A stretch of DNA of 20,535 nt, from contig CAJTLR010000064.1 in NCBI GenBank assembly GCA_910577185.1, forward strand, positions 1-20,535, read 5' to 3'. Positions 14,598-20,535 of this stretch are shown here, piece by piece. Origin of the DNA: an uncultured Acetatifactor sp. (lineage in GTDB: Bacteria > Bacillota > Clostridia > Lachnospirales > Lachnospiraceae). The position numbers and the translations under genes are program-made. Every line of letters starts with the position of its first letter. Within the stretch, counting starts at the first letter, position 1. The notes under the pieces are model-generated. The model saw only the letters and a list, made by a program, of their open reading frames with translations, was not told where the DNA came from and did not search any database.

Positions 14598-14671
14598 CAA
14601 ATTTTTTTGAAATTTTTAGGGGAATTTTTATGGCAAATTTTCACGGAAATTTTTTTATACACTGGGGGAAC

Positions 14672-14700
14672 TTGAAGTCGGCGGTATCTTGTGTTACTAT
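14672..14700 (+). promoter_or_regulatory. Possible promoter for the small membrane protein gene
   Basis: TTGAAG (14672-14677, 4 of 6) and TACTAT (14695-14700, 4 of 6) are spaced by 17 bases, in an AT-rich region. This leaves a 5' leader of about 100 bases without an obvious structured element. Confidence 0.45.
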
Positions 14701-14805
14701 ATTTTATAAGTTTTCCCTTATTTTAGAGAAATAACGACGCCTTTCGGAAACATATTATATTGTAACGGGGAAAACACTAACTGCGGGACAGACAAGGAGA
14801 CTGGA

Positions 14806-15375
14806 ATGAGTTCAGAGACAAAGACATTATCTGTGGGCGGCTATCTTTTCTATACGGAAAAGGATGCACAGCTTGCCAGGGCAGAGGAACAGAAAATAGA
14901 GTATCTGGAAGCGCGTATTGATTATACTTCCCCGGAGAGTATCCGTTATATTTACGAGCAGACAATAAGAGAACGTCTGTTCAGGACGCCGGTGGGAATG
15001 CATTATCTGGAAAAACTGAGGGAATTTTTGCTGGCCCAGGAGAACATCGACCCGGCTTCGGTGATGGATATTCCCCTGTATATGACTTTTGACGGGGAAC
15101 TTCGGGGACAGACGAACCCTGCCCGGGAAAGGGTGGTGCCTTCCCAAAAAAGAGATAAAGAGAAGACGCGCTTTGCTTTGTCCGTCATTCTGAATGTGCT
15201 GCTGATTGCTGCCATTGCTGCCATGTTCTATATTTCCTTTAAAAGCGAACAGCCAAATATTGTCAATTACGAGAGGGTAATTACAAGCAAGTATGCGTCG
15301 TGGGAGCAGGAACTGACGGAGCGGGAGCAGGTAATCAGGGAAAAGGAGAGGGAATTGAAGATAAGACAAGAATGA
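14806..15375 (+). CDS. Uncharacterised single-pass membrane protein with C-terminal coiled coil
   Basis: A 189-residue protein I do not recognise. Residues 1-120 are soluble and charged, with an aromatic-rich start (GGYLFYTEKDAQLA) and a helical YIYEQTIRERLFRTPVG stretch. A single TM helix follows at about 122-144, after the basic segment SQKRDKEKTR, and then a coiled-coil tail (about 155-189) rich in Glu/Arg/Lys. With no signal peptide and positive residues before the helix, the N-terminal part is probably cytoplasmic and the coiled coil outside. The start is supported by AAGGAG upstream. It sits alone between the tRNA genes and a two-component operon; no terminator is seen after it, so it could be cotranscribed with the regulator. 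Confidence 0.8.
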   Translation: MSSETKTLSVGGYLFYTEKDAQLARAEEQKIEYLEARIDYTSPESIRYIYEQTIRERLFRTPVGMHYLEKLREFLLAQENIDPASVMDIPLYMTFDGELRGQTNPARERVVPSQKRDKEKTRFALSVILNVLLIAAIAAMFYISFKSEQPNIVNYERVITSKYASWEQELTEREQVIREKERELKIRQE

Positions 15376-15448
15376 GGAAACTTTCATGGCAGTTGGGAAA
15401 AGCTGCTGTATCGTTGAGGGTTTTCACAAAGGGGACACATTTTTGCGT

Positions 15449-15454
15449 TATACT
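15449..15454 (+). promoter_or_regulatory. Candidate -10 box before the second two-component operon
   Basis: TATACT lies at 15449-15454, with no convincing -35 at the right distance. If it is used, the leader would start near 15461 and carry a possible 39-codon frame at 15481-15600 that overlaps the regulator start. Confidence 0.3.
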
Positions 15455-15575
15455 GTATGGGAAAAGGACACGGTGCAGGAATGAACGGAAGAAACATGAA
15501 CCTGTGTCCGACCCGGAGGCGGGCAGGGATGCCTTCGGCAAATTACAGTAATATGACAGAAAGGCTGTGCGGCAT

Positions 15576-16256
15576 ATGGACAGAGGGAAGATTTTGGTAG
15601 TGGATGACGAAAGCAGAATGCGAAAGCTGGTGCGTGATTTCCTGGTGAAAAATCATTATGAGGTGCTGGAAGCCGTTGACGGGGAGGAAGCCCTGGAGCT
15701 GTTTTTCTCCCAGAAAGACATTGTGCTGGTGGTGCTGGATGTGATGATGCCAAAGATGGATGGATGGCAGGTATGCAGGGAGATACGGGCCGGTTCAAAG
15801 GTGCCGGTTATCATGCTGACGGCCAGGTCTGACGAGAGGGATGAACTTCAGGGATTCAGCCTGGGGGTGGACGAATATATCACAAAACCGTTCAGTCCCA
15901 AGATCCTGGTGGCGCGCATTGAGGCCATACTGCGCCGGACCGGCAGGGCGGCGGAGGAAGAAGTTTTAAGCTGCGGGGGTATCCGGCTGGACAAATCTGC
16001 CCATCTTGTGCAGATAGACGGGGAGAGTGTGGAACTGAGCTACAAGGAATTTGAACTTCTGACCTATTTTATGGAGAATAAGGGGATTGCGCTTTCCCGG
16101 GAGCGGATACTGAACCATGTCTGGAATTATGATTATTTCGGGGATGCCCGTACCATTGACACTCATGTAAAGAAGCTGCGCAGCAAAATGGGGCAGAAAG
16201 GTGAACTGATCAAAACAATCTGGGGCATGGGCTACAAATTGGAAGAGGAAAAGTAA
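15576..16256 (+). CDS. OmpR/PhoB-family response regulator
   Basis: A 226-residue DNA-binding regulator. The receiver has DDE (10-12), phospho-acceptor Asp55 in VVLDVMMPKMDG, the switch region MLTARSDE and Lys104 in YITKPFSP. The winged-helix domain (about 130-226) ends in DTHVKKLRSKMG and TIWGMGYKLE. ATG at 15576 is preferred to an in-frame GTG at 15567, because AGAAAGG at 15559-15564 is too close to the GTG. The partner kinase follows 52 bases later on the same strand. It closely follows the pattern of housekeeping PhoP/YycF-like Clostridia regulators, but no target can be named. Confidence 0.94.
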   Translation: MDRGKILVVDDESRMRKLVRDFLVKNHYEVLEAVDGEEALELFFSQKDIVLVVLDVMMPKMDGWQVCREIRAGSKVPVIMLTARSDERDELQGFSLGVDEYITKPFSPKILVARIEAILRRTGRAAEEEVLSCGGIRLDKSAHLVQIDGESVELSYKEFELLTYFMENKGIALSRERILNHVWNYDYFGDARTIDTHVKKLRSKMGQKGELIKTIWGMGYKLEEEK

Positions 16257-16262
16257 TGGGAG

Positions 16263-16282
16263 GCCCATGCCATGGTATGGGC
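16263..16282. other. Near-perfect 20-bp palindrome between regulator and kinase genes
   Basis: GCCCATGCCATGGTATGGGC reads the same on both strands except for one pair (9 of 10 matching). It sits 7 bases after the regulator stop and about 13 bases before the kinase ribosome binding site. It could act as an mRNA hairpin limiting kinase translation relative to the regulator, or as an operator. Confidence 0.4.
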
Positions 16283-16308
16283 GTGGGTACAACCCGGAGG
16301 CATAAGGA

Positions 16309-17790
16309 ATGCGGGCGGAAAAATTTAAGATCAGGCGCTCAGTCAGGCGTCAGTTTGCAATGATCTTCATCGGTCTGATGGCGGGCACGATATTTCTGTG
16401 CTGGACAATCAATATATTTTTCCTGGAACCATACTATATCAGAAGCAAGACAAAGGTGATTTTCCAGGCATACAACTCCATTCACCAGGCTGCGGACAAC
16501 GACACTTACCATACGGATGAATTCCGGCTGGAGCTGGACGAAGTCTGCGGTATATACAATATTACGGTGTATGTGATAAATGTGAATTCCGGTGTGATAT
16601 ATGCATCCAGAAACGGAGGGGAAGAACTGGAGAGACGCCTGCTGGCATATCTTTTCGGATACATCTCCGCCACGGGAAAAGTGCTGGAAGAAGGCGAAGG
16701 CTATATGATACAGCTTGTGCGGGTGGGAGAAGACGAATACCTGGAAATGCACGGCAGGCTGGAATCCGGCATCTCCTTTATCATGCGGACCCCGGTGGAA
16801 AGCATACGGGAAAGTGTGAAGGTGGCCAATCGTTTTCTGGCGTATATCGGGATAACAGCCACCCTGGCAGGGGGCGTAATCATCTGGTTTGTGGCCGGAA
16901 AAATCACGAAACCCATTCTGGAACTGAATTCCATATCGGAAAAGATGGTCCATCTGGACTTTGAGGCAAAATATGCGGGAGGTGCGCACAATGAAATAGA
17001 TCTTCTGGGAGAAAATATTAACAAACTCTCCGCATCACTGGAGGAATCCATATCCGAATTAAAGACGGCAAACAATGAACTGCAGAAGGACATTGAGAAG
17101 AAAGAGCAGATGGATGAAATGCGCAAGGAATTTCTTGCCAATGTATCCCATGAGCTGAAGACGCCCATCGCGCTGATCCAGGGTTATGCAGAGGGGCTTT
17201 CCGAGGGGGTCAGCGACGACCCGGAGAGCCGGAACTTTTACTGCGATGTCATTATGGATGAGGCGGCCAAGATGAACAGCATGGTCCAGAAACTACTGAC
17301 ATTGAACCAGCTGGAATTTGGGAACGATATTGTGGCAATGGAGCGCTTTGACCTGACGGCGCTGGTGAAAAATTACATCCAGTCGGCATCTATCCTGACA
17401 AAGCAGAATGAAATTCAGGTTTGCATGGAGGAATATCCTTCGTTTTATGTGTGGGGGGATGAGTATAAAACAGAAGAAGTTTTCATGAATTATTTTTCCA
17501 ATGCCGTAAACCACTGCGGCGGGGAGAAAAAAATAGTCGTCACATTGACGGCTGAAGAAGGAAAAGTGAGGGTGGGCGTGTTCAACACGGGAAAGCCGGT
17601 TCCGGAGGAAGCGCTGCCTCATTTGTGGGAAAAATTTTATAAGGTTGACAAGGCGCGGACCAGGGAATACGGGGGAAGCGGTGTGGGATTGTCCATTGTA
17701 AAGGCGATTATGGAGTCCATGAACCGTGAATACGGAGTCCGGAACTATACCAACGGCGTATTGTTCTGGTTTGAACTGGAAAGCGCATAA
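16309..17790 (+). CDS. Membrane sensor histidine kinase with extracellular sensor and HAMP
   Basis: A 493-residue kinase paired with the preceding regulator. Order: TM1 (about 14-38), an extracellular domain of about 135 residues with a PAS/Cache-like look (YNITVYVINVNSGVIYAS), TM2 (about 175-197), HAMP (198-250), a coiled signalling helix, and a HisKA H-box FLANVSHELKTP with His281. The HATPase domain has N-box FMNYFSNAVNH, a G1-like FNTGKPV (Asn-Thr in place of the usual Asp-x-Gly, as in some PhoR/ResE-like kinases) and G2 GGSGVGLSIV. CCGGAGG lies 8 bases before ATG. The ligand is unknown. Confidence 0.94.
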   Translation: MRAEKFKIRRSVRRQFAMIFIGLMAGTIFLCWTINIFFLEPYYIRSKTKVIFQAYNSIHQAADNDTYHTDEFRLELDEVCGIYNITVYVINVNSGVIYASRNGGEELERRLLAYLFGYISATGKVLEEGEGYMIQLVRVGEDEYLEMHGRLESGISFIMRTPVESIRESVKVANRFLAYIGITATLAGGVIIWFVAGKITKPILELNSISEKMVHLDFEAKYAGGAHNEIDLLGENINKLSASLEESISELKTANNELQKDIEKKEQMDEMRKEFLANVSHELKTPIALIQGYAEGLSEGVSDDPESRNFYCDVIMDEAAKMNSMVQKLLTLNQLEFGNDIVAMERFDLTALVKNYIQSASILTKQNEIQVCMEEYPSFYVWGDEYKTEEVFMNYFSNAVNHCGGEKKIVVTLTAEEGKVRVGVFNTGKPVPEEALPHLWEKFYKVDKARTREYGGSGVGLSIVKAIMESMNREYGVRNYTNGVLFWFELESA

Positions 17791-17835
17791 AATCGGTGAC
17801 AGTGCATGAGGCACTGATGAAATAAGAGGTATTAT

Positions 17836-19161
17836 ATGACGGAAAACAGAATAGAGGAGATGGCAGATACAAAAGTACTGCTGGTTGGACTGGACACTGG
17901 GGCGGATCAGGATTTTGAACATTCCATGGAGGAACTGAAAAGTCTGGCCGAAGCCGCCGGAAAGCAGGTGACAGGAATTATTACCCAGCGGATGGGAACC
18001 GTAAACACTGCTTTTTACATCGGCCCGGGCAAAGTGGACGAGGCGAAGGAGTACGCTGCCCAGTGCGGGGCGGAAGAAGTGATTTTTGACGACGCGCTGA
18101 CGCCATCCCAAATGCGGAATCTGGGACGGGAACTGAAGCTGCCGGTTATGGACAGAACCAATCTGATCCTGGATATTTTCGCGCTCCGCGCCAGGACAAA
18201 GGAGGCAAAACTGCAGGTGGAGACGGCAAAGCTGCAGTATATTCTGCCAAGGCTGGTGGGAATGCGTGAAAATTTAAGCCGCCAGGGCGGTACCGGCGGT
18301 GGCATGGGAAACGGCAGCATGAGCAACAAAGGTGCCGGTGAGACCAAGCTGGAACTGGACAGACGTAAGATTGAAAAGAGGATAGCGGAATTAAAAAAAG
18401 AACTGGAGACGGTTTCCCGCAATAGGGAGACCATGCGCAAGAAAAGGAACCGCTCCAGAATCCCGAAAGTGGCCCTGGTGGGCTATACCAATGCCGGCAA
18501 ATCAACTATCATGAACCATATGCTGGAAATGTACGGTGAAAATAAGGAAAAGACAGTTTTGGAAAAGGATATGCTGTTTGCCACCCTGGATACCAGCGTG
18601 CGCTGTATCCGGCCCAGGCCGGACGAGGCCGGGGGGAACATGAACCAGCCCTTTTTTCTGGCGGACACGGTAGGGTTTATCAATAAACTGCCCCACGGAC
18701 TGGTGCAGGCATTCCGTTCCACGCTGGAAGAGGTAAGGAGTGCAGACCTGATTGTGCATGTGGTTGATTTCTCCGACGAATATTTTAAACAGCAGATGGC
18801 GGTGACCAACGAGACCTTAAAGGAGCTGGGGGCGGGAGATATTCCGCAGATTGTGGTTTATAACAAAGCCGACAAAAGCAATATGGAAGATATCCCCAGG
18901 GTGAAGGACAGACAGATCTACATGGCTGCGTCGCTGGGATGCGGTATGAAAGAACTGACGGAGCTGATTGCCAAATGTGTGTATGCCGACAGAGTGGAGG
19001 CGGAGCTTCTTCTGCCCTACGGAAAGGGAAGCGTGGTATCCTATTTTATGGAAAATGCCACTGTGCTGGGGCAGGAATACAGGAACGACGGTGTGTGGCT
19101 CAGGGTGAGCTGCCATAGGGGAGATCTGGAAAAATATGCATCGGCCCAGACCGGGAGTTAA
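17836..19161 (+). CDS. hflX: Ribosome-associated GTPase HflX
   Basis: A 441-residue GTPase that binds the large ribosomal subunit and, in studied bacteria, splits stalled or hibernating 70S ribosomes. The N-terminal HflX domain has the typical GTVNTAFYIGPGKVDE segment, followed by the Gly-rich linker GGTGGGMGNGSMSNKGAGE and a helical region ending in RRKIEKRIAELKKELE. The GTPase core has G1 GYTNAGKST (216-224), G3 DTVGF (277-281) and G4 NKAD (343-346), with FRSTLEE between G3 and G4. A C-terminal domain follows (about 375-441). AAGAGG precedes the ATG. It starts 45 bases after the kinase gene with no terminator, so it may be cotranscribed. Length and motifs are normal. Confidence 0.97.
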   Translation: MTENRIEEMADTKVLLVGLDTGADQDFEHSMEELKSLAEAAGKQVTGIITQRMGTVNTAFYIGPGKVDEAKEYAAQCGAEEVIFDDALTPSQMRNLGRELKLPVMDRTNLILDIFALRARTKEAKLQVETAKLQYILPRLVGMRENLSRQGGTGGGMGNGSMSNKGAGETKLELDRRKIEKRIAELKKELETVSRNRETMRKKRNRSRIPKVALVGYTNAGKSTIMNHMLEMYGENKEKTVLEKDMLFATLDTSVRCIRPRPDEAGGNMNQPFFLADTVGFINKLPHGLVQAFRSTLEEVRSADLIVHVVDFSDEYFKQQMAVTNETLKELGAGDIPQIVVYNKADKSNMEDIPRVKDRQIYMAASLGCGMKELTELIAKCVYADRVEAELLLPYGKGSVVSYFMENATVLGQEYRNDGVWLRVSCHRGDLEKYASAQTGS

Positions 19162-19173
19162 AGTGCCGGAAAA

Positions 19174-19201
19174 TTCCGCCCGCCGGAAATGACGGGCGGA
19201 A
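19174..19201. other. Hairpin after hflX (not a clear plus-strand terminator)
   Basis: TTCCGCCCG (19174-19182) pairs perfectly with CGGGCGGAA (19193-19201). The plus strand continues with A residues, so it lacks the T tract expected for ending hflX transcription; the minus strand has TTTT after the stem. It may still act as an imperfect terminator or 3'-end stabiliser for hflX. Confidence 0.45.
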
Positions 19202-19225
19202 AAAGAAGGAAATGATTTTTAGTAC

Positions 19226-19254
19226 TTGTCTGTGAAGAAAATGTGTTGTATGAT
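19226..19254 (+). promoter_or_regulatory. Promoter of the lipoprotein gene
   Basis: TTGTCT (19226-19231, 4 of 6) and TATGAT (19249-19254, 5 of 6) are spaced by 17 bases, about 55 bases before the start codon. Confidence 0.6.
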
Positions 19255-19311
19255 GAAATGAGGCGGGGAAGCTGCCGGAGCTGAAAGAATGATTTGGAAT
19301 GCGAGGAATGG

Positions 19312-20067
19312 ATGAAGATGAGGCATAGCAAAATCAAGGGAAAGATATGTATGATAACGGCAGCGCTTGTGCTGGGGCTGACCGGCTGCGGGGAGAACCA
19401 GATTCCGGATCTGACCAATGCGGAGATACAGGCTATTGGGGAATACATCGCCATAACCATGATGAAATATGATCTCAATAACAAAAGCAGATTGATGGAG
19501 CTTTCCGTATTAGACATAGAAGAAAGTGTCCTGGAAGAGAATGGGGAGACAGAGGACTCCGCGGGGATGGGACCGGTGGACGACACGCCGGTTGTGAACG
19601 CCCCGGGAGTGGAAGCGGAGACAGAGAATCCTGTCAGGCAGGAAGAGTATTCCATGGAGGAAGTAATGGGCCTCCCGGAGGGAATGACAGTTGCCTTTCA
19701 GGGGCAGGAAGTGTATGACAGTTATCCGGAGGAAGGGGATTTCTTTTCGATGAGCGCTTCGGAGGGAAAGAAACTGCTGGTACTGCGTTTTTCCGTTTCC
19801 AATGGTACGGCGCAGGATCAGGAGATGGATATGCTGGCATCGGACGCGGCATTCCATGTGACGGTGAACGGCGAGTATACCAGAAGGGCTCTGACCACCA
19901 TGCTTCTGGATGACATGACCACATTTGTGGGGACAATACCCGCACAGGGAAGCGTGGAGGCCGTGCTGGTGGTGGAAATGGATCAGGAAACTGCCAGTCA
20001 TATCTCATCCCTCAGCCTTACCGTGAAAAACGAATCAAAAACATATGCAATGGAGCTACTTCCCTGA
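19312..20067 (+). CDS. Putative lipoprotein with C-terminal beta-rich domain
   Basis: A 251-residue predicted lipoprotein of unknown function. A basic start and a hydrophobic stretch lead to lipobox LTGC (Cys26). A helical segment follows (LTNAEIQAIGEYIAITMMKY), then an acidic low-complexity linker (about 55-105), and then a beta-rich domain (about 120-251) with KKLLVLRFSVSNGT. This last pattern resembles DUF4352/immunoglobulin-like domains of surface lipoproteins; that assignment is tentative. ATG 19312 is chosen because GAGGA lies 4 bases upstream; ATG 19318 is possible, and an upstream TTG start would spoil the signal peptide. The gene stands alone between its own promoter and a strong terminator. 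Confidence 0.8.
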   Translation: MKMRHSKIKGKICMITAALVLGLTGCGENQIPDLTNAEIQAIGEYIAITMMKYDLNNKSRLMELSVLDIEESVLEENGETEDSAGMGPVDDTPVVNAPGVEAETENPVRQEEYSMEEVMGLPEGMTVAFQGQEVYDSYPEEGDFFSMSASEGKKLLVLRFSVSNGTAQDQEMDMLASDAAFHVTVNGEYTRRALTTMLLDDMTTFVGTIPAQGSVEAVLVVEMDQETASHISSLSLTVKNESKTYAMELLP

Positions 20068-20086
20068 GTTCCCTCTATAATAATAC

Positions 20087-20120
20087 AAAAAAAGAATCCC
20101 GCATGCGGGATTCTTTTTTT
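20087..20120. terminator. Strong bidirectional intrinsic terminator
   Basis: A run of seven A, GAATCCCGC, the centre AT, GCGGGATTC and seven T form a perfect 34-bp palindrome. It ends the lipoprotein transcript 20 bases after its stop codon and insulates it from the strong promoters downstream. Confidence 0.93.
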
Positions 20121-20214
20121 GCGCAGGGGCGGGATTCTATACTCACGGAGCGTGTCTGATCATTGCTTTAAAAAAAGCTGCTTTAAAAAAATTGTAAAAA
20201 AATGAAATTTGTTG

Positions 20215-20243
20215 TTGACAAGGTAAAAAGAGCGTGATATACT
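20215..20243 (+). promoter_or_regulatory. Strong promoter P1 of a probable rRNA operon
   Basis: A perfect TTGACA (20215-20220) and TATACT (20238-20243) are spaced by 17 bases, after an A/T-tract-rich upstream stretch (20167-20212) that looks like an UP element. The paired promoters and leader suggest a stable RNA operon. Confidence 0.8.
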
Positions 20244-20330
20244 AAGTTTCGTTGTCGGGCAGGAATGCAGACAACAACCAGTCCGAAAGGATTGGCGAAA
20301 GAAAAAAGTTGAAAAACTTAAAAAAAGTTG

Positions 20331-20359
20331 TTGACAAAGCGGACGAGATATGATATCCT
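20331..20359 (+). promoter_or_regulatory. Strong promoter P2 of a probable rRNA operon
   Basis: A second perfect TTGACA (20331-20336) is followed after 17 bases by TATCCT (20354-20359). The start is 116 bases after P1, and it has its own A-rich upstream stretch (20300-20327) and the same GTTGTTGACAA context. Tandem near-identical promoters are typical of rRNA operons. Confidence 0.7.
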
Positions 20360-20365
20360 ATCAGA

Positions 20366-20535
20366 GTTGCCGCTGAGGAAAGCGACAAGCCAGAGAACCT
20401 GAACCTTGACAAATAAACAGTAATGCAACCCTGAAAATTCCAAAAACCGGGGGAACCCGGAAGCGGCAAACGGAGGGCGGGAAAGCCCGAGGGGAGCCGG
20501 AATTTCAGACAAGAGAACAAAAAGCTCAACCAAAA
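20366..20535 (+). other. Untranslated leader, probably of an rRNA operon
   Basis: No open frame or start codon with a ribosome binding site is seen in this stretch. It contains ACCTTGACAAATAAACAGT, a phrase of the kind found in Clostridia 16S leaders, and short GC hairpins such as GGGCGGGAAAGCCC. The 16S gene itself is not reached. The rRNA assignment is inferred from promoter architecture and leader style. Confidence 0.55.

Overview
The window looks like chromosomal DNA of a Clostridia member, most likely Lachnospiraceae. The basis is protein style (Clostridia-type two-component systems, HflX, a FecBCD-type transporter, short lipoproteins with an LTGC box), strong GGAGG ribosome binding sites, sigma-A promoters with 17-bp spacers, tRNA genes without an encoded CCA, and roughly balanced base composition. 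No phage, transposase or CRISPR array is visible.

Layout. 1-336: two copies of a GC-rich hairpin repeat beside tandem TCCTTAA boxes that look like a response-regulator operator. 337-2316 (minus): a VanS/BceS-like sensor kinase and its OmpR-family regulator, with a promoter at 2382-2410. 2615-4381: argS. 4476-7043: a four-part fusion of CoA-disulfide reductase, rhodanese, siroheme reductase and ferredoxin. 7072-9945: a FecBCD/BtuFCD-type ABC importer (lipoprotein, permease, ATPase). 10138-12090: a BlaI/MecI-type repressor and a BlaR1/MecR1-type M56 membrane protease that lacks the penicillin-binding sensor, behind two dyad operators. 12181-14202: a Ro60 (TROVE/vWA) gene preceded by a bacterial Y RNA that is a circularly permuted tRNA mimic. 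14324-14597 (minus): tRNA-Val and tRNA-Met with their own promoter and a shared terminator. 14806-15375: an unknown single-pass membrane protein. 15576-17790: a second response regulator and sensor kinase. 17836-19161: hflX. 19312-20067: a lipoprotein ending at a strong terminator. 20121-20535: tandem strong promoters and a leader that probably belong to an rRNA operon starting just beyond the edge.

The most interesting element is the Ro60/Y RNA locus. The RNA at 12270-12404 contains a perfect T arm, a 7-bp acceptor stem closed by a GAAA tetraloop, and a D arm, in the order T arm - acceptor - D arm. A long Y-RNA stem replaces the anticodon arm. A textbook intrinsic terminator then sits between this RNA and the Ro60 start codon, so RNA and protein appear to share one promoter with partial readthrough. 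This places the true Ro60 start about 100 bases downstream of the longest open frame and suggests control of the RNA:protein ratio by attenuation.
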